DNA of 43,816 nt. Origin: Bacteroidaceae bacterium. Lineage in GTDB: Bacteria; Bacteroidota; Bacteroidia; Bacteroidales; Bacteroidaceae. The stretch spans positions 1 to 43,816 of the forward strand of contig JAFUVZ010000075.1 of NCBI GenBank assembly GCA_017471185.1, written 5' to 3'. A program made the translations under genes and the position numbers. This document shows, in pieces, positions 8,963 to 17,137 of this stretch (positions are counted from its first letter, which is position 1; each line of letters begins with the position of its first letter). The notes under the pieces are model-generated. The model saw nothing but the letters and a program-made list of their open reading frames with translations, made no database searches and was not told where the DNA came from.

Positions 8963-11458
8963 ATGAGAAAGCATCTCTTAATATTGGCAGGAGTGCTTAT
9001 TGCTACACTCGGCAAGGCACAGGGTCTGCGTCTGAACGACCTCGATTATTTTGAACGCCAAGGAGTAAACATACTGGTTTTCAGTAATAGTTTTAATGGC
9101 GGATTTAATGATGAAAAGGATTCAGGCATCGAGATTATCCACCACGGAGTACGCACTGTACAAGGTGGGGCCATTCGTCTGAACAACACCCCTGAGCAAT
9201 GGGATCTGGTGCCCACACTGACAGACAGAAAGGTGGATAAAGCCAACAATTCGATTGAGATCTCGCTCAGATATGAAGACTATGATTTCGACAGCAAGGT
9301 GGTTGTAACAGGCAAGGGAAATGCTGTGGAAATCAGCGTGTACCTCGACAAGCCCGTACCTCAGGCAATCGCTCATGAAGCAGGTTTCAACCTGGAATTC
9401 CTACCCTCGCAATATTGGCTAAAGACTTATATCATGGACGGCAGGCTGAACCGTTTTCCACGCTACGCATCCAGTGAAACCATCACTCGCCCGAATGCAG
9501 AGAAAGCCCGTCAGTTCAAAGGATTCAAGACTTATGACGACAGAGGTACTGACCGATTTATCGACCCGCTACCTATAGAAAAAGGGCACTCTATCCTAAT
9601 GGCTATGGATGATCCAGAGCGCATGATGAAAGTGAGCAGCCAGGATGCAGAGCTGTTGCTCTATGACGGACGGATCTTGGCACAAAACGGGTGGTTCGTG
9701 CTTCGCAGTTTGCTGCCAGAAGGAAAGACTGGCAAGGTATTGACGTGGACCGTAGAGCCTCATGCCATTCCTGGCTGGATCCGTGAGCCAAACATCGGCT
9801 TCTCTCAAGTGGGCTATGTGCCAGAACAGCCCAAGGTTGCCGTCATTGAGCTTGACAAGAACGATACCGTCAAGCCAACGGCTTCAATTTATCGCATCCA
9901 AGAAGACGGAAACACAAACGAGATCTTCAAGGGAGAAATCCAACCTTGGGGACATTACTTCAAGTATAATTATGTAAAGTTTGATTTCTCATCCGTGCAT
10001 GAGCCAGGTGTCTATTATATTAAATATGGTGATACCCAAACCAACAATTTCATGATTGACAGCCATGTTTACGATAAGATAACTGATGCCACCACCGATG
10101 TGTGGATTCCTATCCACATGAACCACATGACGGTAAACGAGGGATATCGGATTTGGCACGGAGAGCCTTTTAAGGAGGGGTATCTGCAAGCTCCTCCGAG
10201 TGATCATTTTGACATGCATAGGCAAGGGGAATCAACAGAGACGAAGTATCAGCCTTACGAGCTGATTCCTGGTCTTAACGTGGGTGGTTATTTCGATGCT
10301 GGCGATTTTGACATCGAGACAGGCGCCAATATCGGTGTGGTGGAGAACTTGGTGCGGGCTTGGGAACTCTTTAAATCCCAGCGTGACGAAACCTTCGTAA
10401 ACGAACAGCAACGCTATGTGGACTTACATCGTCCGGATGGTACACCAGACATCCTGCAATACATCGAGCACGGAACATTGAACTTAGTGGCACAAGCCGA
10501 GCAAATAGGACACATGGCATCCACATTGTCGAACTCGGTGCTCGACAACTATCACCACCTGGGTGATGCAGCATCCATTACTGACGGACTCCACTATGAC
10601 AGAAGTCTGAAGCCCTACGAAGTATCAGCCGATGGCAAGTCGAGCGGCACGCCTGACGACATGTGGGCTTTCACCAACCGCAACGTCTGGATGGATTTCA
10701 GAGCAGCGACTATGTTTGCCGCAGCCAGCAGAGCTTTGGAGGGTTATAACGACGACCTCGCTAAGCGTGCCCTCACCCAATCCAAGAGACTGATGGAGGA
10801 AGCCTCTGCCATGATGTCTGAGAATAACCGCTTCAACAGTATGGCGACAAGTCTTCAGCTATATGCCGCCACACGTGAACAATCTTACTTAGACAGCTTT
10901 AAGGAGCAGATTTGGAAGGCATTAGATAACAATGTGGTCAACAATATACAGACTGCCTTAGACGCCATTCCTTATATGGATGATGCTTACAAACAACGTC
11001 TTCGTCAGTATATACAGCGATACCAGGAATATATCTTCACATTCGACAAGGATAATCCTTACGGAGTGCCTATCGGCTTGGGAAACTGGGCAGGAAGTGG
11101 TAATGTGGTTGGTTTTGGCACCACCATCTGTTTCGCTTACCTCTATTATCCTGACATTATCAAACGGGATGATATTTTCCGTGCGGCTAACTACATCTTC
11201 GGATGCCACCCGTATCACAACTATTCCTTAGTGGCAGCAGTGGGAGCAGCAAGACCTAAGGCTGTGTTCTATGGCAACAACAGGGCTGATTTCTCTTTCA
11301 TCCCTGGCAACCTGGCCCCTGGCCTACTATTCCGCCAACCCGACCATTTTGAGAATTATGACGACTGGCCTTTTCTATGGGGACAGAACGAGGGTACCGT
11401 TGGGGGAAATACCCAATATGTCATCTTTGGCTCAGCGTTCAAAAGTCTGATGGAATAA
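8963..11458 (+). CDS. Glycoside hydrolase family 9 with N-terminal Ig-like domain
   Basis: An 831-residue exported glycosidase; residues 1-19 are a signal peptide (MRKHLLILAGVLIATLGKA). Residues about 25-270 are a beta-rich domain I do not recognise. Residues about 275-360 match the Ig-like domain of GH9 enzymes (NIGFSQVGYVPEQPKVAVIE, GVYYIKYGD). The (alpha/alpha)6 catalytic domain follows, with GGYFDAGDFD carrying the catalytic-base Asp pair, GNWAGSGNVVGFG, and near the end WGQNEGTVGGNTQ with the general-acid Glu. Family activities are endoglucanase, exo-beta-glucosidase/cellobiohydrolase and glucosaminidase, so beta-glucan is the likely substrate. It carries no lipobox, no dockerin and no C-terminal sorting domain. 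No SusC/SusD pair is in the window. Confidence 0.88.
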   Translation: MRKHLLILAGVLIATLGKAQGLRLNDLDYFERQGVNILVFSNSFNGGFNDEKDSGIEIIHHGVRTVQGGAIRLNNTPEQWDLVPTLTDRKVDKANNSIEISLRYEDYDFDSKVVVTGKGNAVEISVYLDKPVPQAIAHEAGFNLEFLPSQYWLKTYIMDGRLNRFPRYASSETITRPNAEKARQFKGFKTYDDRGTDRFIDPLPIEKGHSILMAMDDPERMMKVSSQDAELLLYDGRILAQNGWFVLRSLLPEGKTGKVLTWTVEPHAIPGWIREPNIGFSQVGYVPEQPKVAVIELDKNDTVKPTASIYRIQEDGNTNEIFKGEIQPWGHYFKYNYVKFDFSSVHEPGVYYIKYGDTQTNNFMIDSHVYDKITDATTDVWIPIHMNHMTVNEGYRIWHGEPFKEGYLQAPPSDHFDMHRQGESTETKYQPYELIPGLNVGGYFDAGDFDIETGANIGVVENLVRAWELFKSQRDETFVNEQQRYVDLHRPDGTPDILQYIEHGTLNLVAQAEQIGHMASTLSNSVLDNYHHLGDAASITDGLHYDRSLKPYEVSADGKSSGTPDDMWAFTNRNVWMDFRAATMFAAASRALEGYNDDLAKRALTQSKRLMEEASAMMSENNRFNSMATSLQLYAATREQSYLDSFKEQIWKALDNNVVNNIQTALDAIPYMDDAYKQRLRQYIQRYQEYIFTFDKDNPYGVPIGLGNWAGSGNVVGFGTTICFAYLYYPDIIKRDDIFRAANYIFGCHPYHNYSLVAAVGAARPKAVFYGNNRADFSFIPGNLAPGLLFRQPDHFENYDDWPFLWGQNEGTVGGNTQYVIFGSAFKSLME

Positions 11459-11498
11459 AAGGAAGAGTTGACGAAAAATGTCTTTATTTGCCTCTGTT

Positions 11499-12335
11499 AT
11501 GAAGCATAAACCGTTTAATATAATCAGTAAGATAAGAAGCATTCTTTGGATATTGTCCGTATTGCTGTCACTATACAGTTGTACGGCATCTACAGCACTT
11601 TCCACCTCCACTGTTTATCCGATTGACGGGAAGGTGGCTGAAATCGTTGAACGTGGCACTTTGCTCGTTGGTACCACAGGTGACTACCGTCCGCTAACTT
11701 TCCAGGAGGATGATGGAACATATTGGGGATTTTGCATTGAGGTTGCAGAAGAGATTGCCAGGTATTTAGGGGTGAAAACTGAGTTCATCAAGACCTCATG
11801 GCCTACGCTTACTGCTGACGTATTAGCTGATCCTCAGTCTTTTGACCTTGCCATCGGGGGCATTACCATAACAGATACGCGTCGGGAGACCATGCTAATG
11901 AGCGAAGGCTATCTCGATAACGGGAAAACTATACTTTGCCGTGCTGATGAAGCTGATCGTTTCAAAGCTTTGGCTGACATCGACAAACCAGAGGTTCGCG
12001 TAATGGTGAATCCAGGAGGGCTAAACGAGAAGTTTGCCAATGAGAACCTGACTCATGCCACCATCCTCGTTCATCAGAAGAATGAGGAAATCCCTACTCT
12101 CGTGGCAGAAGGTAAAGCAGACGTGATGATTACGGAAATAACTGAGGCCCCCTATTATGTGCAGACAGACTCCCGCCTTGCTGCTCCACTCTTGAAAAAG
12201 CCTTTCACTCATGGTGAAATAGGCGTGCTAATGCGCAAAGGTCAGGATGTTTTAATGCAAATAGTAAACAATGCTATCCGGAAGATGAAATCCGATGGCT
12301 TTCTCGACCGATTACATGAGAAGTATGGGTTATGA
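11499..12335 (+). CDS. pheC: Cyclohexadienyl dehydratase-like (PheC) SBP_bac_3 lipoprotein
   Basis: The mature part has the periplasmic solute-binding protein family 3 fold and the specific signatures of PheC, the secreted prephenate/arogenate dehydratase: GTTGDYRPLTF, FIKTSWPTL, FDLAIGGITIT, VMVNPGGLNEKFANENL, ATILVHQKN and GKADVMITEITEA. PheC makes phenylpyruvate or phenylalanine outside the cytoplasm. The N-terminus is a hydrophobic signal ending LLSLYSC, read as a lipobox, so membrane anchoring is likely. I chose ATG 11499 (basic n-region MKHKPF); ATG 11478 is an in-frame alternative. It begins 19-40 bp after the GH9 stop and may be cotranscribed. A plain amino acid-binding protein is the main alternative, but the NPGGxNEKF block favours PheC. 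Confidence 0.75.
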   Translation: MKHKPFNIISKIRSILWILSVLLSLYSCTASTALSTSTVYPIDGKVAEIVERGTLLVGTTGDYRPLTFQEDDGTYWGFCIEVAEEIARYLGVKTEFIKTSWPTLTADVLADPQSFDLAIGGITITDTRRETMLMSEGYLDNGKTILCRADEADRFKALADIDKPEVRVMVNPGGLNEKFANENLTHATILVHQKNEEIPTLVAEGKADVMITEITEAPYYVQTDSRLAAPLLKKPFTHGEIGVLMRKGQDVLMQIVNNAIRKMKSDGFLDRLHEKYGL

Positions 12336-12362
12336 ATCCCCCTCTCATTTACATAACAAAAA

Positions 12363-12389
12363 AAGAGGCTCTCACTATGGGAGTCTCTT
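12363..12389. terminator. Bidirectional terminator between pheC and tRNA-Lys
   Basis: An 11-bp stem with two G-T wobbles (AAGAGGCTCTC, loop ACTAT, GGGAGTCTCTT). A run of A at 12356-12362 gives a U-tract for minus-strand transcripts from the tRNA, and TTCCTTTTG serves the plus strand less well. Confidence 0.8.
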
Positions 12390-12399
12390 CCTTTTGTCG

Positions 12400-12472
12400 T
12401 GATCCGCTTGGGGCTCGAACCCAAGACCCCAACATTAAAAGTGTTGTGCTCTACCTGCTGAGCTAGCGGATC
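12400..12472 (-). tRNA. tRNA-Lys (UUU anticodon)
   Basis: A 73-nt cloverleaf on the minus strand: acceptor stem GATCCGC/GCGGATC, D-arm GCTC..GAGC, anticodon stem CAACA/TGTTG with loop CTTTTAA (anticodon TTT), variable loop GGGTC-type and T-arm TTGGG-TTCGAGC-CCCAA. Discriminator base A; CCA is not encoded. Confidence 0.97.
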
Positions 12473-12559
12473 AACGCCTTGATTATTGAAATCGGCTGCA
12501 AAGATAATGACTTTTATCGAATATACAATAAGTTTTCATGAAAAAATTTTTGCGTTCGT

Positions 12560-12590
12560 TTTGTACTGCCACAATCTTTCATTACTTTTG
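12560..12590 (+). promoter_or_regulatory. Promoter of the slyD-like gene
   Basis: TTTG at 12560-12563 and TACTTTTG at 12583-12590, spaced by 19 bases, match the Bacteroidota consensus. The start codon at 12626 lies about 30 bases after the predicted transcription start. Confidence 0.65.
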
Positions 12591-12625
12591 CAAACATTAT
12601 TATTCACAAGAACAACTTTTACACA

Positions 12626-13210
12626 ATGGACAATAAGTTTATTACAGTTGCCTACAAGCTCTACACGATCGAGGATGGCGACAAGGATTTTGCAGAAGAA
12701 GCAACCGCTGAAAGACCTTTTGAGTTTATCACAGGCGTAGGTCTGACCTTGCCTTTATTCGAGGAGAAAGTGAAGGATTTGCAGGCTGGCGAGGCTTTCG
12801 ACTTCATTATTAACAAGGAAGACGCTTATGGCGTTTATGATGACAGCCAGGTGGTTACATTGCCCAAGAAGACTTTCGAGATTGATGGTAAGTTTGATAG
12901 CGAGCACATCGTAGAGGGTGCCATCATTCCTCTGATGAGTTCTGAAGGTGACCGTTTCAACGCTAGCGTGAGCGAGATTACAGATAATGAGGTGACTGTT
13001 GACCTCAACCATCCGTTGGCTGGATGCGACCTTCAGTTCATAGGAACCATCGTGGAGAGCCGTCTGGCTACTAATGAGGAACTGGCTGCTGTGGCTAAAA
13101 TGATGAGCGGAGAAGGATGTTGCGGAGGTGGATGCGGCAATTGCGGTGGCGGTTGCGAGGAAGGGTGTGGCAACGATTGTGGTCCCGACTGCGATTGTCA
13201 CAACAAATAA
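12626..13210 (+). CDS. slyD: FKBP-type peptidyl-prolyl isomerase, SlyD-like, with metal-binding tail
   Basis: A 194-residue cytosolic protein. Residues 1-150 contain the split FKBP domain with insert-in-flap chaperone domain typical of SlyD (FITVAYKLY start, EDAYGVYDDSQVVTLPK, DLNHPLAGCDLQFIGTIV). Residues about 163-194 form a Gly/Cys/His-rich tail with 11 cysteines (CCGGGCGNCGGGCEEGCG and following), like the Ni/Zn-binding tail of E. coli SlyD. It folds or isomerises proline bonds and may assist nickel delivery. It has its own promoter at 12560-12590 and ends in the terminator at 13240-13271. Confidence 0.92.
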   Translation: MDNKFITVAYKLYTIEDGDKDFAEEATAERPFEFITGVGLTLPLFEEKVKDLQAGEAFDFIINKEDAYGVYDDSQVVTLPKKTFEIDGKFDSEHIVEGAIIPLMSSEGDRFNASVSEITDNEVTVDLNHPLAGCDLQFIGTIVESRLATNEELAAVAKMMSGEGCCGGGCGNCGGGCEEGCGNDCGPDCDCHNK

Positions 13211-13239
13211 GAATAAAACTTTCTAATAGCATGATAACA

Positions 13240-13271
13240 GACGGAGGCAAGAATCAATCCTTGTCTCCGTC
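13240..13271. terminator. Bidirectional terminator between slyD and cyuA
   Basis: GACGGAGGCAAG (13240-13251) pairs with CTTGTCTCCGTC (13260-13271) with one wobble, and outer ATGAT/ATCAT lengthens it. It lies between convergent genes; no long T-run, so the mechanism is not certain. Confidence 0.65.
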
Positions 13272-13277
13272 ATCATT

Positions 13278-14573
13278 TCATCGTTTGCTGGTCATAATCT
13301 GAAGCACCAGCTTGTCCGTCTCGTTCATACCCTGTGCCCCAATTTCCGTAAGGTTCCGGATACTGGTATCAATATCCTCATCGATAATCCCCTCCAGACT
13401 GGTGACACATCGGTTTTCCATCGCCATCACGGCAGAGAGCACAGCCGTTGACACACCAGTGGTCACTTTCAAAGCACAACTGGGCTTAGCTCCGTCGCAA
13501 ATCATGCCCGTCAGGTTGGCAATCATATTCTTCACGGCAAAGGTAATCTGCTCGTAGGTACCCCCCATGAGATAGGTGATTCCACAACTGGAACCAGTTG
13601 AAGCCACCACACATCCGCATAAAGCCGACAACCTGCCCAAGCTCTGCTTGATATAGATAACGGTGAGGTGGCTCAAGGTCAATGCCCTGATCAATTGTTC
13701 TTCACTTTTACCAGTCTCCTCCGCATAAATCAAAACAGGATTTGTACATGAAATGCCCTGATTACCGCTACCCGAATTGCTCATGACAGGAATCATCGCT
13801 CCACCCATACGAGCATCGCAAGCACCTGATGTATAAGCCAATATCCTGGAGAAAATGCTATTTCCCATCAGTCGCTCCTCAATAGGTCCTTGGAGCATAC
13901 GACCTAATCCGTGTCCATAGTCGCCTTTGAAAGAGAATTCAGCAGCTCTCTTATTCAGTTTCGCTGAGTCGAGAATAAAACGAATCTCATCCAGCGGAGA
14001 TGTCATTGCAAAATCATATACCTTTTTGAAAGAAAGAGACACATCTTCTTCCTCAGCCTCATCCTGGCAAGGCTCACGCCTGTCGAGCAATACTTCTCCA
14101 TCCTTCTCCCAGTAAACAAAATGCGTATGTCCTCCGGCTATGATGGCAACAGCATCATGATCATCCGTTTTGCAACAAACTTCCACATAGAGTTTGTCGC
14201 AAGTGCCTTCTTTCAGACCTATGTTGATTCGCTTTTCAGCAATGAATCGCTTGCCCTTTTCCACAGCTTCAGGATTACAATCCTTCAAGACCTCCAGCTC
14301 GTATTCCGATTTGCCAATCAAGGCACCCAGAGCGATAGCGATAGGCAAGCCTATCATCCCTGTGCCAGGTATGCCCACACCCATCGCATTCTTGAGGATA
14401 TTGCCACTCAGCAGCACTTCAATATGCTCAGGACGATGGCCCAGCAACTCTGTGGCACGAGCCACACACAAAGCCACAGCTACGGGTTCGGTGCATCCGA
14501 TGGCAGGCACCACCTCCCTCTGTATTAGCTTAATAATCTGTTTCCTTTCTTCAACAGCCAATGGTTCAGTCAT
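13278..14573 (-). CDS. cyuA: L-cysteine desulfidase / serine dehydratase alpha-like (CyuA, YhaM, UPF0597)
   Basis: A 431-residue member of the UPF0597 family, which breaks L-cysteine into pyruvate, ammonia and sulfide with a 4Fe-4S cluster. Expected cysteines are in place: C27 in VPAIGCTEPVAVAL, then SNSGSGNQGISCTNPV, and LCGCVVASTGSSCGITY, which would supply cluster ligands. No signal peptide, so cytosolic. Convergent with slyD; a possible -7 box for it (TACTTTTG read on the minus strand) is at 14596-14603. Serine as substrate remains possible from family annotation. Confidence 0.88.
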   Translation of the reverse strand: MTEPLAVEERKQIIKLIQREVVPAIGCTEPVAVALCVARATELLGHRPEHIEVLLSGNILKNAMGVGIPGTGMIGLPIAIALGALIGKSEYELEVLKDCNPEAVEKGKRFIAEKRINIGLKEGTCDKLYVEVCCKTDDHDAVAIIAGGHTHFVYWEKDGEVLLDRREPCQDEAEEEDVSLSFKKVYDFAMTSPLDEIRFILDSAKLNKRAAEFSFKGDYGHGLGRMLQGPIEERLMGNSIFSRILAYTSGACDARMGGAMIPVMSNSGSGNQGISCTNPVLIYAEETGKSEEQLIRALTLSHLTVIYIKQSLGRLSALCGCVVASTGSSCGITYLMGGTYEQITFAVKNMIANLTGMICDGAKPSCALKVTTGVSTAVLSAVMAMENRCVTSLEGIIDEDIDTSIRNLTEIGAQGMNETDKLVLQIMTSKR

Positions 14574-14595
14574 GGTATAATCACATTATGTTGCG

Positions 14596-14603
14596 CAAAA
14601 GTA
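14596..14603 (-). promoter_or_regulatory. Possible -7 box for cyuA
   Basis: TACTTTTG on the minus strand, about 23 bases before the cyuA start. The expected TTTG partner is imperfect (CAGA on the plus strand at 14624-14627), so confidence is low. Confidence 0.35.
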
Positions 14604-14669
14604 ACAAAAAATTTAGTGAATATCAGAAAAAATGCCTACCTTTAGCTGTTCAAACGATATGTTTTTAAT

Positions 14670-15746
14670 ATGTTCAACACTTTTGGTAATATTTTCAGAC
14701 TGACTACCTTTGGTGAATCTCATGGCGAAGCCATAGGAGGCGTTGTTGACGGGATGCCTGCAGGCGTTGAGATTGACATGGATTTTATCCAGCAAGAACT
14801 GAACCGCAGGAGGCCTGGTCAGTCGGCTTTAACCACTTCCCGCAAGGAGCCTGATACAGTAGAATTGCTTTCTGGCGTGTTCGATGGAAAATCCACAGGT
14901 ACCCCGATTGGCTTTATCGTGAGGAATACCAACCAACATAGTGACGACTACGACAACCTGCGTGAGGTGTTCCGTCCTTCACATGCCGATTTCACCTACT
15001 ATAATAAGTATGGTATCCGCGACCATCGTGGAGGAGGCCGTTCATCAGCCCGCGAGACCATTGCCCGTGTGGTAGGTGGGTCATTGGCAAAACTGGTATT
15101 GAAACAGTTGGGCATCAGTATTACGGCTTATACCCAGCAAGTTGGAAACATCCGTCTGGAAAAGGGCTATGCTGATCTCGACTTCAGTTTGATTGAACAG
15201 ACCCCTGTGAGGTGTCCTGATGCAGAGAAAGCTAAAGAAATGAAGGCTTTGATCCAAGAGGTAAAGGCAGCTGGCGACACCATCGGAGGAGCCATCAGTT
15301 GTGTGATTCAAGGTTGTCCTGTAGGATTGGGAGAACCTGTTTTCGGCAAGCTTCATGCTGCTTTGGCAAACGCAATGATGAGCATCAACGCTGCCAAAGG
15401 CTTTGAATATGGCGAAGGTTTCAGCGGCTTGAATATGAGAGGCTCTGAGCAAAATGACGTGTTCTACAATAAAAATGGAGCCATCAGTACCCGTACCAAC
15501 CATTCGGGAGGCATACAAGGTGGCATCAGCAACGGACAGGATATTTATTTCCGGGTGGCATTCAAACCTGTAGCGACTCTGCTCCTTGAGCAGCAGACCG
15601 TTGATACAGAGGGGAATGATTCCGTAGTGAAAGCCAAAGGCAGGCACGACCCTTGTGTGTTGCCAAGAGCCGTACCTATCGTAGAGGCGATGACGGCTAT
15701 GACGATTCTCGATTATTATTTACTCAATAAAACTACCAGACTATGA
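14670..15746 (+). CDS. aroC: Chorismate synthase
   Basis: A 358-residue full-length AroC, which converts EPSP to chorismate using reduced FMN, the last common step for aromatic amino acids. Signatures: [17 protein letters not shown] at the N-terminus, [42 protein letters not shown] in the middle (FMN/EPSP contacts), and [18 protein letters not shown] near the end. The stop overlaps the next ATG by 4 bp, so it forms an operon with the M20 peptidase. It feeds the pathway used by the PheC-like enzyme upstream. Confidence 0.97.
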   Translation: MFNTFGNIFRLTTFGESHGEAIGGVVDGMPAGVEIDMDFIQQELNRRRPGQSALTTSRKEPDTVELLSGVFDGKSTGTPIGFIVRNTNQHSDDYDNLREVFRPSHADFTYYNKYGIRDHRGGGRSSARETIARVVGGSLAKLVLKQLGISITAYTQQVGNIRLEKGYADLDFSLIEQTPVRCPDAEKAKEMKALIQEVKAAGDTIGGAISCVIQGCPVGLGEPVFGKLHAALANAMMSINAAKGFEYGEGFSGLNMRGSEQNDVFYNKNGAISTRTNHSGGIQGGISNGQDIYFRVAFKPVATLLLEQQTVDTEGNDSVVKAKGRHDPCVLPRAVPIVEAMTAMTILDYYLLNKTTRL

Positions 15747-17092
15747 TTAAACAATACATCCAAGACAATGAGTCCCGTATGCTGGACGAGCTCTTCAGTC
15801 TGATACGCATACCCAGCATCAGTTCTGAGTCTGCCCACAAAGATGATATGATCCGTTGTGCGGAAAGATGGAAGGAATTACTGTTGGAAGCTGGCGCTGA
15901 CAAAGCTGAGGTGATGCCTTCAGAGGGCAACCCGATGGTCTTTGCAGAGAAAATCATCCATCCGGATGCCAAGACAATTCTGATATACGGTCATTATGAT
16001 GTGATGCCCGTTGAGCCTTTAGAATTGTGGAAGGCCAGTCCGTTCGAACCTGTGATTCAAGATGATATCATCTGGGCTCGTGGTGCGGATGACGATAAAG
16101 GACAGAGCTTTATCCAGACAAAGGCTTTTGAATATGTGGTAAAGCACAACTTGTTGAAGAACAATGTGAAGTTTATCCTTGAAGGTGAGGAGGAAATTGG
16201 ATCTCCAAGCCTGGAAGCTTTCTGTGAGAAGCATAAGGATTTGCTGAAGGCTGACATCATTTTGGTGTCAGACACCTCTATGCTGGGCAAAGACCTGCCT
16301 TCTTTGACTACAGGCTTACGTGGCCTGTCCTACTGGCAGGTAGAGGTGACTGGTCCAAACCGAGACCTGCATAGTGGTCATTTCGGAGGAGCAGTAGCCA
16401 ATCCTATCAACGTGCTTTGCAAGCTGATAGCCCAGATGACGGATGCTGACGGACGCATCACCGTTCCTCATTTCTACGATGATGTGGAAGAGGTTCCTGC
16501 TGAGGAGCGTGAGATGATCGCCCACATTCCTTTTGACTTGGAGAAATACAAGAAAGCCATTGATGTAGAGGAGGTTTGTGGAGAGACGGGCTATAGCACT
16601 TTGGAGCGCAACAGTTGCCGCCCGTCATTCGATGTATGTGGCATCTGGGGTGGATATACTGGCGAGGGAGCCAAGACGGTAATTCCAAGCAAGGCATACG
16701 CCAAAATCTCAACCCGGCTGGTGCCTCATCAGGACAACGAGAAGATTGGTCGGCTGATGATGGACTATCTGCAGGATATTGCCCCAAAGAGCGTGAAGGT
16801 GAAGGTGGAATACCTACATGGTGGCGAGAGTTATGTATGCCCTATCTCCTTGCCTGCGTACAAGGCAGCTGAGAAGGGCTTTGAGAAAGCGTTTGGCAAG
16901 AAGCCGTTAGCTGTTCGTCGTGGTGGTAGCATCCCAATCATCGCTACTTTCGAGAAGGTATTGGGTATCAAGACGGTACTTATGGGCTTCGGCTTAGAGA
17001 GCAATGCCATTCATTCTCCAAACGAGAACTTCCCGTTGGATATCTTCCGCAAGGGTATCGAAGCTGTCGTGGAATTCCACTTAAATTATTAA
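15743..17092 (+). CDS. M20 family dipeptidase (zinc)
   Basis: A 449-residue metallopeptidase of the M20 family. Metal-site elements: YGHYDVMP (first His and Asp), [11 protein letters not shown] (bridging Asp), [14 protein letters not shown] (catalytic and ligand Glu), DTSMLG, and [11 protein letters not shown] (C-terminal His). The central lid domain ([13 protein letters not shown]) carries the dimerisation His. No signal peptide, so it likely trims dipeptides or cuts Xaa-dipeptides in the cytosol. Coupled by a 4-bp overlap to aroC, a pairing that gives no obvious functional clue. The terminator at 17101-17137 follows. Confidence 0.9.
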   Translation: MIKQYIQDNESRMLDELFSLIRIPSISSESAHKDDMIRCAERWKELLLEAGADKAEVMPSEGNPMVFAEKIIHPDAKTILIYGHYDVMPVEPLELWKASPFEPVIQDDIIWARGADDDKGQSFIQTKAFEYVVKHNLLKNNVKFILEGEEEIGSPSLEAFCEKHKDLLKADIILVSDTSMLGKDLPSLTTGLRGLSYWQVEVTGPNRDLHSGHFGGAVANPINVLCKLIAQMTDADGRITVPHFYDDVEEVPAEEREMIAHIPFDLEKYKKAIDVEEVCGETGYSTLERNSCRPSFDVCGIWGGYTGEGAKTVIPSKAYAKISTRLVPHQDNEKIGRLMMDYLQDIAPKSVKVKVEYLHGGESYVCPISLPAYKAAEKGFEKAFGKKPLAVRRGGSIPIIATFEKVLGIKTVLMGFGLESNAIHSPNENFPLDIFRKGIEAVVEFHLNY

Positions 17093-17100
17093 TTCATAAT

Positions 17101-17137
17101 AAAGAAAGAGGGCATCTAATTAATGCCCTCTTTCTTT
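17101..17137. terminator. Bidirectional terminator sharing topB's last bases
   Basis: A perfect 15-bp inverted repeat (AAAGAAAGAGGGCAT, 7-nt loop, ATGCCCTCTTTCTTT). For the plus strand the T-rich right arm acts as tail; for the minus strand the A-rich left arm does. The stop codon of topB (17136-17138) overlaps the right arm. Confidence 0.9.

Noticed and set aside
11478-11498. Longer start for the PheC-like gene
   Set aside because: Possible, but seven extra residues (MSLFASV) before a basic signal n-region are less typical; kept as an alternative only.
12755-13201. Minus-strand frame of 148 codons opposite slyD
   Set aside because: Ala/Thr/Ser-biased translation that mirrors the Gly/Cys-rich slyD tail; antisense artefact.
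15081-15647. Long minus-strand frame (188 codons) opposite aroC
   Set aside because: It lies fully inside the conserved aroC gene, and its translation has no recognisable domain; a shadow frame.
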